A stretch of DNA of 64,000 nucleotides from Tenacibaculum soleae (GTDB lineage Bacteria > Bacteroidota > Bacteroidia > Flavobacteriales > Flavobacteriaceae): contig NZ_MAKX01000001.1 in the NCBI RefSeq assembly GCF_001693415.1, forward strand, positions 1,320,047-1,384,046. Reading direction: 5' to 3'. Under the pieces are notes generated by a model, which had not been told where the DNA came from, ran no database searches, and saw only the letters and a list, made by a program, of their open reading frames with translations. A program made the translations under genes and the position numbers. This document shows positions 11,186 to 19,335 of this stretch, one piece after another. The first letter of the stretch is position 1. Each line of letters starts with the position of its first letter.

Positions 11186-11445
11186 AATAATTAGGAGGTT
11201 CCTACGCCTTTTTATTAAGGCGTAGGCGGGCTTTCCGTTATATCTTTTGCAAGTTCTCGATACTAATTTATTTCGTTCTACTGCATAAATTAACTCGAAC
11301 AAAATGCAAAAGGATGCCACTGCAATCCCTAACCCGAAAAATAATAACTGTGATAACAGGCAGTAAACGATAAGGTAAACCTGCTATTTCAAGATTAAAT
11401 TAGGTTATTTTTACACCAAATTAAAAGCGACTAAATTAAACGAAT
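11186..11445. repeat. Intergenic palindromic element inside the thi operon
   Basis: The 260-base gap between thiC and the thiE-like gene is unusually large for this operon. It starts with a perfect 10-bp hairpin, CCTACGCCTT/AAGGCGTAGG (11201-11226). It continues with GGCGGGCTTTCCGTTATATC, nested inverted segments (ATCTTTTGCA with TGCAAAAGGAT; GTTCTCGA with TCGAAC; TAATTTAT with ATAAATTA), and a right end GATGCCACTGCAATCCC. From memory, elements with this GGGCTTTCC...GGATGCC...CAATCCCTAAC layout are dispersed in flavobacterial genomes. Only one copy is in this window, so repeat status is an inference. Confidence 0.5.
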
Positions 11446-12048
11446 ATGATAGTACTTATAGCCCCCGAAAAAGATGTAGCAAACGAAATTGAAATACTAC
11501 ATCAATTATTTGAAGCAGGTTTAGAATACTATCATTTAAGAAAACCGTTTAAAAATTTAGAAGAGCACGTTTCATATTTAAATAAAATTGATGCAAAATA
11601 TCATAATAAGATAATCGTACATTATTTTCATGAATTAACGAATGAATTTAATTTAAAAGGAATCCATTTTCAAGAACAAAAAAGACGCGAAGCTTTAGAA
11701 AACGGAAATAGGTATTTTATAGGATTAAATATGTTAGGAAAAACAATGAGTAGTTCTTTTCACGAACCTAAAGATATTGAAGTTTGTGATATTGAATTCG
11801 ATTATCATTTATTGAGTCCAGTTTTTTCATCCATTTCTAAAAAAGGATATGAAGGAAGAGGTTTTGATGTAAACCATATCGATAAATCAATCGTAGGAAT
11901 GGGCGGAATTAATAAAGAAACCATTGCAAAAACAATCGACTTAGGATTTAAAGGAATTGGTGTTTTAGGTGGTGTTTGGAATGCTGAAAATCCGATTGAA
12001 AGTTTTAGAGAGATAAAGTATCAATATAAAAATTGTTTAACTCAATAA
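11446..12048 (+). CDS. ThiE/TenI-like paralogue (thiamin phosphate synthase family)
   Basis: A 200-residue TIM-barrel protein of the thiamin phosphate synthase/TenI family. Recognisable are the start MIVLIAPE, LEYYHLRKPF (HxR-type substrate strand) and the C-terminal phosphate loop VGMGGINKETI with GIGVLGGVW. Conserved ThiE residues of the pyrimidine/diphosphate site are missing: where true ThiE has VHLGQxD this protein has GIHFQEQKR. A bona fide ThiE lies two genes downstream. This copy is therefore more likely a TenI-like or regulatory/auxiliary protein (thiazole tautomerase is one possibility) than the main synthase. Confidence 0.75.
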   Translation: MIVLIAPEKDVANEIEILHQLFEAGLEYYHLRKPFKNLEEHVSYLNKIDAKYHNKIIVHYFHELTNEFNLKGIHFQEQKRREALENGNRYFIGLNMLGKTMSSSFHEPKDIEVCDIEFDYHLLSPVFSSISKKGYEGRGFDVNHIDKSIVGMGGINKETIAKTIDLGFKGIGVLGGVWNAENPIESFREIKYQYKNCLTQ

Positions 12049-12060
12049 TTTTATTCGTTT

Positions 12061-12101
12061 GTCAGTTCGAGCGCAGTCGAGAACTATATGTCAGTTCGAG
12101 T
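12061..12101. repeat. Short intergenic GTCAGTTCGAG direct repeat
   Basis: GTCAGTTCGAG occurs twice (12061-12071 and again from 12090), and GTTCGAGC...GTCGAGAAC between them can fold. From memory GTCAGTTCGAGCGCAGTCGAGAAC-type sequences are dispersed between flavobacterial genes. The surrounding 144-base spacer contains no gene. Confidence 0.45.
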
Positions 12102-12192
12102 GTTTTTTATGAAGTGATAACGGAATAAAAAAGTAACGAGAACATTTTTATATTAACTATTGTTATCAGAATCAAAATAAAGAAATAGCATA

Positions 12193-12948
12193 TTGAATAA
12201 AAATAACTACATATTAACCATTGCAGGACTAGATCCATCAAGTGGCGCAGGAATTACTTCAGATATTAAAACATTTGAGGCGCATGGTTTATATGGATTG
12301 TCAGTTTGTACAGCTGTTACTATTCAAAATGATATTGATTTTAAAGATTGTGTTTGGATTGATAAAACTGTAATCATCAATCAAATTAAAGCTTTGTTTG
12401 AGCGATTTTCAATATCCGTAGTAAAAATAGGAATTATTGAATCTTGGGATGTTTTGTTAGAAGTAATACAAACTTTAAAACGATTAAATCCGAAGATAAA
12501 AATAGTGTTAGATCCTATTTTAAAAGCCAGTGCAGGATTTGAATTTCATACAAGTAAAAACTTAAAAACACTCGAAAAAGTATTAGATAATTGTAATTTT
12601 GTTACACCAAATTATAATGAAATAAAAGCATTGTTTCCTGATAAAAATATTGAAGAAACTATTGAATTTATTGCTAGTAAAACAAACCTTTATTTAAAAG
12701 GAGGGCATAGAAAAGATAAAAAAGGATGGGATGAAGTGTATTATAATAAAATAGTACAATTAAATATTTCTCCAATAGCGAATAAAGTATATGAAAAACA
12801 CGGAAGTGGTTGTGTTTTATCATCCGCATTAACGGCTAACTTAGCGTTAGAACTTTCTTTAGAAGACGCCTGTAAAAACACAAAACGATATACAGAACAA
12901 TTTTTAAACTCGAACGATTCCTTGTTAGGAACTCATAACTACAAATAA
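12193..12948 (+). CDS. thiD: Hydroxymethylpyrimidine (phosphate) kinase ThiD
   Basis: Phosphorylates HMP and HMP-P to HMP-PP for thiamin assembly. Ribokinase-fold motifs: ILTIAGLDPSSGAGITSDIK at the N-terminus, VLDPILKASAG, FVTPNYNEI and the anion-hole block EKHGSGCVLSSALTANLA. The start codon is TTG: no in-frame ATG exists before the conserved ILTIAG strand. The gene ends one base before thiE, which indicates translational coupling. At 251 residues it is slightly shorter than average. Confidence 0.94.
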   Translation: MNKNNYILTIAGLDPSSGAGITSDIKTFEAHGLYGLSVCTAVTIQNDIDFKDCVWIDKTVIINQIKALFERFSISVVKIGIIESWDVLLEVIQTLKRLNPKIKIVLDPILKASAGFEFHTSKNLKTLEKVLDNCNFVTPNYNEIKALFPDKNIEETIEFIASKTNLYLKGGHRKDKKGWDEVYYNKIVQLNISPIANKVYEKHGSGCVLSSALTANLALELSLEDACKNTKRYTEQFLNSNDSLLGTHNYK

Positions 12949-12949
12949 A

Positions 12950-13597
12950 ATGGTAAGTAAATTACATTATATAACACAAGGAAATACACCCGAACAGCAT
13001 TTAGAAAATATTCAAAGAGCTTGTGCTTCAGGTGTGGAATGGGTGCAATTACGATTAAAAAAAGTTGATCCGAAAACGTTGTTAGAAACCGCAAAAAAAG
13101 CACGAGAAATTACAGGACATTTTCAAACTAGATTAATTATTAATGATCATTATAAAGTAGCCAAAGAAGTAAATGCTGATGGTGTTCATTTAGGTAAATC
13201 AGATGCTTGTCCGTTAAAAGTTCGTGCATATTTAGGTAAATTTTACAGTATTGGAGGAACGGCAAACACCTTAGAGGATTGTAAAACATTACTAGAAAAA
13301 AAAGTAGATTATATAGGTTTAGGGCCTTTTCAGTTTACAGAAACAAAAAAGAACTTAAGTCCTGTTTTAGGAACCGTAGGTTATCAAGTATTGTTAGATG
13401 AATTAAAAACTGAAACTCCAATTATAGCGGTAGGCGGAATTATGTTAGATGATACCACAAAAATTATACAAACAGGTGTTTACGGTGTTGCTGTATCAGC
13501 AGCAATAACCAACGATTTTACAAGTATACCTGTTTTTCATAAAATATTAAACGCGCCAAGTACACAAGAACAAGTGTATAAAATGGACGATAAGTAG
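12950..13597 (+). CDS. thiE: Thiamin phosphate synthase ThiE
   Basis: Joins HMP-PP and the thiazole phosphate to make thiamin phosphate. At 215 residues, it has VEWVQLRLKK (QxR motif), RLIINDHYKVA, ADGVHLGKSDA, DYIGLGPFQFTETK and AVGGIMLDD, i.e. all active-site blocks of true ThiE. This distinguishes it from the degenerate paralogue upstream. Its ATG follows the thiD stop by one base, and thiG follows by 12 bases. Confidence 0.96.
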   Translation: MVSKLHYITQGNTPEQHLENIQRACASGVEWVQLRLKKVDPKTLLETAKKAREITGHFQTRLIINDHYKVAKEVNADGVHLGKSDACPLKVRAYLGKFYSIGGTANTLEDCKTLLEKKVDYIGLGPFQFTETKKNLSPVLGTVGYQVLLDELKTETPIIAVGGIMLDDTTKIIQTGVYGVAVSAAITNDFTSIPVFHKILNAPSTQEQVYKMDDK

Positions 13598-13609
13598 CCT
13601 AAAAAAATA

Positions 13610-14380
13610 ATGAACAAAGTATTAAAAATAGCAGATAAAGAATTTAACTCAAGACTGTTTACTGGAACAGGAAAGTTTAGTTCTTCACAATTAATGAAAG
13701 AATCATTAGTAGCATCAGAAAGTGAATTAGTAACCGTTGCTTTAAAACGAGTAGATGTTAAAGATAAAGAAGATGATATTTTAACACACTTAAATCATTC
13801 GATAATAAATTTATTACCGAATACATCTGGAGTTAGAACTGCAAAAGAAGCCGTATTTGCGGCAGAATTATCAAGAGAAGCTTTAGAAACCAATTGGGTA
13901 AAATTAGAAATACATCCCGATCCGAGGTATTTATTACCAGATCCTATAGAAACTTTAAAAGCTGCTGAAGAATTGGTTAAAAAAGGATTTGTGGTAATGC
14001 CATATATTCATGCCGATCCTGTTTTATGTAAACGATTGGAAGATGTGGGTACACAATGTGTAATGCCTTTAGGTGCGCCGATTGGAAGTAATAAAGGGTT
14101 AAAGACGGTAGAGTTTTTAGATATAATTATTGAGCAATCTAACGTTCCGGTAATTGTTGATGCAGGTATTGGTGCACCATCACATGCAGCACAAGCCATG
14201 GAAATTGGTGCCGATGCGGTTTTGGTAAACACCGCAATAGCAGTGTCAGAAAACCCAGTAGTAATGGCAAAAGCATTTAAAATGGCAGTAGAAGCGGGTA
14301 GAATGGCATTCGAAGCAAAGTTAGCTCCTATAAGAGCGGAAGCCGAGGCAAGTAGCCCGTTAACATCGTTTTTAAATTAA
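13610..14380 (+). CDS. thiG: Thiazole synthase ThiG
   Basis: Forms the thiazole phosphate from deoxyxylulose phosphate, dehydroglycine and ThiS thiocarboxylate. The 256-residue length is typical. Signature blocks: [25 protein letters not shown] with the Schiff-base Lys in [18 protein letters not shown], and [20 protein letters not shown]. It lies between thiE and thiH with very short spacers. Confidence 0.98.
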   Translation: MNKVLKIADKEFNSRLFTGTGKFSSSQLMKESLVASESELVTVALKRVDVKDKEDDILTHLNHSIINLLPNTSGVRTAKEAVFAAELSREALETNWVKLEIHPDPRYLLPDPIETLKAAEELVKKGFVVMPYIHADPVLCKRLEDVGTQCVMPLGAPIGSNKGLKTVEFLDIIIEQSNVPVIVDAGIGAPSHAAQAMEIGADAVLVNTAIAVSENPVVMAKAFKMAVEAGRMAFEAKLAPIRAEAEASSPLTSFLN

Positions 14381-14383
14381 AAA

Positions 14384-15505
14384 ATGAGTAAATTTAAAGA
14401 GCTTTTCGATACGTATAGTTGGGATGATACCTTAAAAAGTATTTTTAATAAGACTACTGATGAGGTAATGCGTGCTTTATCGAAAGAAAAAATTGATTTA
14501 GAAGATTTTAAAGCATTGATATCTCCTGCTGCACGCCCGTATATCGAGCAAATGGCACAAAAAAGTAGCTTACTTACTAAAAAGCGATTTGGTAACACAA
14601 TACAAATGTATGCGCCAATGTATTTGAGTAACGAATGCCAAAATATTTGTACATACTGTGGTTTTAGTATGACTAATAAAATACCTAGACGAACGTTAAC
14701 CGACGCTGAAGTTTTAAAAGAAGTAGCTTTTTTAAAAGAAAAAGGATACGATCATATTTTGTTGGTTACTGGTGAAGCAAATAAAACGGTTGGCGTTAAT
14801 TATATTAAAAATGCAATCGAATTAATACGTTCGCAATTTTCAAATATTACGATTGAAGTGCAACCTTTAGATCAGGATGAATATGAATCTTTAATCGAAG
14901 CAGGATTGTACGCTGTATTAGTTTATCAAGAAACGTATCATAGAGATGAGTATAAGAAACATCATCCGAAGGGGAAAAAATCTAATTTTGATTACCGTTT
15001 AGATACACCAGATAGATTAGGGAAAGCTGGAATTCATAAAATAGGATTGGGTGCTTTATTTGGATTGGAAGATTGGCGTGCTGATAGTTTTTTTACAGCA
15101 TTACATTTAAAATATTTGCAAAAAACATATTGGAAAACAAAGTATTCTATCTCTTTTCCGAGGTTACGACCACATTCTGGCGGATTAGAACCAAAAGTTG
15201 AAATGACTGATGCTGATTTGGTACAATTAATTTGTGCATTTCGCTTGTTTGATGAAGATGTTGAATTGTCAATGTCAACCAGAGAAAGTGAAGTTTTTAG
15301 AAATAATATTGTTAATTTAGGAGCTACGTCTATTAGTGCCGAATCTAAAACAAATCCTGGAGGATATTCAGTAGAACCACAATCTTTAGAGCAATTTGAA
15401 ATCTCTGATGAACGAAGTACAGAACAAGTGGTGAAAATGTTAAAAGACAGAGGTTTAGAAGTGGTTTGGAAAGATTGGGCACATTTTGAGTCAATAAAAA
15501 ACTAA
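14384..15505 (+). CDS. thiH: 2-iminoacetate synthase (tyrosine lyase) ThiH
   Basis: Radical-SAM enzyme that cleaves tyrosine to dehydroglycine (2-iminoacetate) and p-cresol, supplying the glycine-derived part of the thiazole. The CQNICTYCGFS segment gives the CxxxCxxC cluster motif. LVYQETYHRDEY, RLRPHSGG and STRESEVFRNNI are ThiH-typical. Use of ThiH rather than the oxygen-dependent glycine oxidase ThiO suggests this route works under low oxygen too. It overlaps thiF by one base (TAATG). Confidence 0.97.
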   Translation: MSKFKELFDTYSWDDTLKSIFNKTTDEVMRALSKEKIDLEDFKALISPAARPYIEQMAQKSSLLTKKRFGNTIQMYAPMYLSNECQNICTYCGFSMTNKIPRRTLTDAEVLKEVAFLKEKGYDHILLVTGEANKTVGVNYIKNAIELIRSQFSNITIEVQPLDQDEYESLIEAGLYAVLVYQETYHRDEYKKHHPKGKKSNFDYRLDTPDRLGKAGIHKIGLGALFGLEDWRADSFFTALHLKYLQKTYWKTKYSISFPRLRPHSGGLEPKVEMTDADLVQLICAFRLFDEDVELSMSTRESEVFRNNIVNLGATSISAESKTNPGGYSVEPQSLEQFEISDERSTEQVVKMLKDRGLEVVWKDWAHFESIKN

Positions 15506-16560
15506 TGAATTTAAGTAACGAAGAACAAAAACAATACAATCGCCATCTTATTCTAGATAAAATAGGAGAAAAAGGGCAGCTAAAATTAAAACGAGCAAAA
15601 GTTTTAGTGATTGGTGCTGGCGGATTGGGTTGTCCTGTATTGCAATACTTAACAGCAGCAGGAGTAGGAACAATAGGAGTTATTGATGATGATGTAGTTG
15701 ATCAAAGTAATTTGCAGCGTCAAATTTTATATACCATTGATGATATTGGCTTGTCGAAAGCAGCAACAGCTGCAAAGCGATTATCGAGGTTAAATCCGTT
15801 TGTAAACTTTAAAGTATATAAAGAAAAATTAACCAACAAAAATGCCATTTCATTGTTTGAAAAATATGATGTTATTGTAGATGGAAGTGATAATTTTTCG
15901 ACCCGTTATTTAACCAACGATGCAGCGGTTATAACAAATAAGCCTTTAGTGTATGGTGCAATTTTTAAGTTTGAAGGCCAAGTAAGTGTTTTTAATTATA
16001 AAGAAAGTGCAACTTATAGATGTTTATACCCAACACCACCAAAACCAGATGAATCTCCAAATTGCTCTCAAATAGGTGTTGTAGGTGTTTTACCAGGAAT
16101 TATAGGAAGTTTACAAGCAAACGAAGCAATTAAAATTATTTGTGAAATAGGAGAAGTACTTGCTAATAAATTATTGATGTATGATACGTTGACTATGCGC
16201 CAAATGATTTTAAAATTAGAGAAATCAAGTAATAGTATTGTAACAGCGTTAGAAAAAGATTATGATTTTTTCTGTGGAATAAAAGCTGTGAAAAATGAAA
16301 TTACTTTTGAGGAACTTCAAAATGATTTACCGAAATATAATTTATTAGATGTGCGTGAAAATTGGGAGCGTGAACAACATCATATAAACGGACAGCATAT
16401 TCCTTTGGGAGAATTATCAAATCGATTTAAAGAGTTGCATATTGATAAACCTTTAGTTGTGTATTGTAAATCGGGAATAAGAAGTAAAAAAGCAATTACC
16501 TTTTTAGAAGAACAGTTTAAGAATATTGTTTTTTTGAACCTAAAAAATGGACTGAATTAA
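15505..16560 (+). CDS. thiF: ThiF/MoeB-type adenylyltransferase fused to a rhodanese domain
   Basis: Activates the ThiS C-terminus by adenylation. The E1-like domain (about residues 1-245) has the nucleotide loop VIGAGGLGCPVLQYL and the IDDDVVDQSNLQRQ block; the conserved Cys of PNCSQIGVVG is present. A rhodanese domain follows (about 258-351) with active-site loop YCKSGIRSKKA, so a persulfide Cys is supplied in the same chain. Two zinc-ligand pairs expected in ThiF/MoeB are incomplete: TYRC instead of CxxC, and DFFC instead of CxxC, so zinc binding may be lost. It is the last gene of the operon, with a strong terminator 3 bases later. Confidence 0.92.
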   Translation: MNLSNEEQKQYNRHLILDKIGEKGQLKLKRAKVLVIGAGGLGCPVLQYLTAAGVGTIGVIDDDVVDQSNLQRQILYTIDDIGLSKAATAAKRLSRLNPFVNFKVYKEKLTNKNAISLFEKYDVIVDGSDNFSTRYLTNDAAVITNKPLVYGAIFKFEGQVSVFNYKESATYRCLYPTPPKPDESPNCSQIGVVGVLPGIIGSLQANEAIKIICEIGEVLANKLLMYDTLTMRQMILKLEKSSNSIVTALEKDYDFFCGIKAVKNEITFEELQNDLPKYNLLDVRENWEREQHHINGQHIPLGELSNRFKELHIDKPLVVYCKSGIRSKKAITFLEEQFKNIVFLNLKNGLN

Positions 16561-16563
16561 ATT

Positions 16564-16610
16564 ATTAGAGGTTTTCTTTTACTTGTAAAGAAAACCTCTA
16601 ATTATTTTTA
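16564..16610. terminator. Strong terminator of the thiamin operon
   Basis: ATTAGAGGTTTTCTTT and AAAGAAAACCTCTAAT form a perfect 16-bp stem with a 7-base loop and T-rich 3' side. It also lies directly at the end of the convergent minus-strand SDR gene, so it probably works in both directions. Confidence 0.9.
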
Positions 16611-17324
16611 CGGATTGGTTGACCATAAAGAGGCACCTTTAAGCATAGCTCTTCTAGGTAAACTTAAACCAGCTACAATTAGATCGGCGAAATCATCTGG
16701 CTGTAATACTTTTTCTGTATTTCCATCGGTAATCCCTAATTCTAAAGACATGTCAGAAGCAATTGTACTAGGGGTAAGAGTGCATACTCTAATATTATTT
16801 TTACGAACTTCTTTCATTAATGATTCGGACATTCCGATTACAGCAAATTTAGAGGCTGAATATGCTGAGGTCGTTGCATTTCCGTTTAAGCCTGCAGTAG
16901 AAGCAATATTAATAATATCACCTTCGTTTTTTTCAATTAAATAAGGTAAAACTTCTTTGGTAACATAATACATTCCCATTAAATTGGTTTGTATAATTTG
17001 TGTCCAATCTTCAACGGGCATTTCGTTTAGCGAACCAAAAGCAGCAATACCTGCATTATTTACTAAAATATCAACAGTGCCAAAAGTAGTTATAATGTCT
17101 TTTATCCCTTTTTGAACTTCGTTGTAATTGCTTACGTCAAAAACAGCGTAAGTTGCTTGTATGTTATATTTTTTTAATTCTTTAACAGTGCTAAGTAAAC
17201 GTTCTTCATTTCTACCAGTTATAGCAACGTTTATTCCTTTTTTAGCAAAAGCAATTGCGGTAGCTTTTCCTAAACCTCTACCACCTCCAGTTATGATAGC
17301 TTTTTTGTTAGTTAAATTTTCCAT
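16608..17324 (-). CDS. Short-chain dehydrogenase/reductase (FabG-like)
   Basis: A 238-residue classical SDR. Cofactor loop TGGGRGLGKATA, NNAGIAAFGS, and the catalytic Ser/Tyr/Lys set (IASTAGLNG with Ser, YSASK) are intact. GRNEERL after the second strand (Arg) suggests an NADP(H) preference. It resembles 3-ketoacyl-ACP reductases, but SDR substrate cannot be told from sequence; any carbonyl or alcohol substrate is possible. Transcribed alone and convergent with the thi operon. Confidence 0.88.
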   Translation of the reverse strand: MENLTNKKAIITGGGRGLGKATAIAFAKKGINVAITGRNEERLLSTVKELKKYNIQATYAVFDVSNYNEVQKGIKDIITTFGTVDILVNNAGIAAFGSLNEMPVEDWTQIIQTNLMGMYYVTKEVLPYLIEKNEGDIINIASTAGLNGNATTSAYSASKFAVIGMSESLMKEVRKNNIRVCTLTPSTIASDMSLELGITDGNTEKVLQPDDFADLIVAGLSLPRRAMLKGASLWSTNP

Positions 17325-17382
17325 GTGTTATTTTTTAGTGAAAGATATTGATTTTTTAGTCTTTAGATGTAATTAAAAGGTT

Positions 17383-17412
17383 AAAAAAAAACTCACCAAA
17401 TGGCGAGTTTTT
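17383..17412 (-). terminator. Terminator of the M28 peptidase gene
   Basis: On the minus strand AAAAACTC and GAGTTTTT pair around CGCCATTTGGT-type loop sequence and are followed by a long T-run, 18 bases after the peptidase stop. Confidence 0.75.
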
Positions 17413-17430
17413 ATGTAAGAAATATGTTTG

Positions 17431-18480
17431 TTACTTTGCTTTTTCCCCTTTGTCAACAATAACACGATTATCACGATTTGCAAGCTCCCAAGCAGTATGA
17501 AAAACTAAACGAGTTCTGTTTTCTAACATCTCGTAGTTGATTTTATCAGGTGTGTCTGTTGGTTGATGGTAGTCATCATGAGTACCGTTAAAATAAAAAA
17601 TAACAGGAATGTTATTTTTTGCAAAGTTATAATGATCAGAACGATAGTAGTAACGGTTTGGGTCGTTTTCATCGTTATACTTATAATCTAAAGCAACATT
17701 TGTGTATTTTTTATTTATAGCTTCAGAAATATTATGTAGCTCAGTACTTAATTTATCAGCGCCGATTAAATATACATAATTAGGATTCCCTTTATGACGA
17801 TCATCAACTCTACCAATCATATCAATGTTTAAATTGGTAACAGTATTTGCTAAAGGAAAAATTGGGTTTTCTGTATAATATTTAGAGCCTAATAGTCCTT
17901 TTTCTTCACCAGTTACGTGTAAAAATAAAATAGAACGTTTTGGTTTTTTACCTTCGTTATAAGCTTGTTTAAAAGCTTCTGCAATTTCTAAAATGGCAAC
18001 AGTTCCAGATCCATCATCATCAGCACCATTGTATATTTTTCCATTTTTTACACCTTCGTGATCTAAATGAGCGGAAATTACTAAAATTTCTTCTGGTTTT
18101 TCTGTTCCTTCAATAAAAGCAACAACATTTTCAGAATCTTTTAATTTCATTCCTCTACGGTTATTACTTAAGTATTCAGAAGGGACTTTTTGAAAATAAT
18201 TATTGTTACCTAAAGGAGATATAATACCTTCATTTTTATAAAAATCTCTTAAATAATTGACTGCTTTTTTTTGCCCAGGTTCACCTGTGTCACGTCCTTC
18301 AAACTCATCAGAAGCATATACAAATAAATGTTTACCTAAATCTTTAGCGGTAATTGTTTTAGCATATTTAGCAGCGTAATCTATATTAGTATCATTTTTA
18401 TGCTCATTATTTGCAGTGTCTTTACTTGCTCCACAAGCGGTAAGTGCTATTGCACTTGCTATAAAAAGTAATTTTTTCAT
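17431..18480 (-). CDS. M28-family metallopeptidase lipoprotein
   Basis: A 349-residue exported zinc aminopeptidase-like protein. A lipoprotein signal peptide ends at Cys16 (SAIALTAC). The M28 metal ligands appear in order: SAHLDHEG (His), NGADDDGSGT (bridging Asp), TGEEKGLLGS (catalytic and metal Glu), LNIDMIGR (Asp) and a late RSDHYNFA (His). Probable role: removal of N-terminal residues from peptides at the cell envelope. A good -7 box lies 24 bases upstream of its start, so it is not dependent on the ABC transporter genes upstream. Confidence 0.92.
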   Translation of the reverse strand: MKKLLFIASAIALTACGASKDTANNEHKNDTNIDYAAKYAKTITAKDLGKHLFVYASDEFEGRDTGEPGQKKAVNYLRDFYKNEGIISPLGNNNYFQKVPSEYLSNNRRGMKLKDSENVVAFIEGTEKPEEILVISAHLDHEGVKNGKIYNGADDDGSGTVAILEIAEAFKQAYNEGKKPKRSILFLHVTGEEKGLLGSKYYTENPIFPLANTVTNLNIDMIGRVDDRHKGNPNYVYLIGADKLSTELHNISEAINKKYTNVALDYKYNDENDPNRYYYRSDHYNFAKNNIPVIFYFNGTHDDYHQPTDTPDKINYEMLENRTRLVFHTAWELANRDNRVIVDKGEKAK

Positions 18481-18503
18481 TAATTTAAGGTTTGATTGAT
18501 GTT

Positions 18504-18511
18504 CAAAAATA
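18504..18511 (-). promoter_or_regulatory. Promoter -7 box for the M28 peptidase
   Basis: On the minus strand TATTTTTG matches TAnnTTTG exactly and lies in the 55-base gap between the ABC ATPase stop and the peptidase ATG. Confidence 0.55.
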
Positions 18512-18535
18512 ACATATTGTTATAATCAGCCAAAT

Positions 18536-19333
18536 TTAATTTTTCTTGATGACGAATTGTTCTAATGTTTTGTTAAAATTAATCAACTCTTTAGGGAATA
18601 ATTGGTCAAAAGCATTTTGATTGATTAACTCTTTTGCAGTTCCATTATAAATTTGTTGTTCAGAAAGTAAAATAAATTCATCAGCTAATTGAATAGCAAG
18701 GTTTACTTCATGTGTAGAAATAATGATTGTTTTTCCTGTTTTTTCAACTAATTGCTTTAATAAAGAAAAAACTTTAAAGGTATGATGAATGTCTAAGTGT
18801 GCGGTAGGCTCATCTAAAATAATAATTTCGGTATCTTGAGCTAAAGCACGAGCAATAAGAACGCGCTGTAATTGTCCGTCACTTAATTCATAAAAACGTT
18901 TATTCTTTAAGTGATCGATATTTGTCTGTTCGATAGCCCAGAGAACTTTTTTTAGATCTTTTGCTGATAATTTATCAATCCAATTAGTATAAGGTTGCCT
19001 ACCTAAAGCAATTAATTCAAAAACGGTAAGTTGGCTTTGTGGTAAACGTTCGGTTAATACTAAACTTAATGATATTGCTAATTCTTGATTAGAATATTTA
19101 AGAATGTTTTTTTGATTAACTTCAATAATTCCGCTTAACGGATTTTGTACTTTAGATAGTGTACGTAATAAGGTAGATTTCCCTATTCCGTTTTTACCTA
19201 ATAAGGCTACAAATTTTCCTTTTTCAACCGAAAAATTAAGATTATCAGCAATAACAGTTTGTTGCTTTTTATTTTGATAACCTATTGAAAGATTATCAGC
19301 TTTAAGAACGATATGTTTTTTAAGATTATTCAA
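18536..19333 (-). CDS. ABC transporter ATP-binding protein (FecE/BtuD type)
   Basis: ATPase of an iron-chelate, haem or cobalamin importer. Walker A LLGKNGIGKSTLL, signature LSDGQLQRVLIARAL (an LSDGQ variant), Walker B IIILDEPTAHLD and H-loop STHEVNLAI are all present. I placed the start at a TTG two bases after the permease stop (265 residues). A longer TTG start at 19372 would overlap the permease by 37 bases; there is no ATG before the first conserved strand (LKADNLSIGY). It is co-transcribed with the permease upstream; no binding protein gene is adjacent. Confidence 0.9.
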   Translation of the reverse strand: MNNLKKHIVLKADNLSIGYQNKKQQTVIADNLNFSVEKGKFVALLGKNGIGKSTLLRTLSKVQNPLSGIIEVNQKNILKYSNQELAISLSLVLTERLPQSQLTVFELIALGRQPYTNWIDKLSAKDLKKVLWAIEQTNIDHLKNKRFYELSDGQLQRVLIARALAQDTEIIILDEPTAHLDIHHTFKVFSLLKQLVEKTGKTIIISTHEVNLAIQLADEFILLSEQQIYNGTAKELINQNAFDQLFPKELINFNKTLEQFVIKKN

Positions 19334-19335
19334 TT

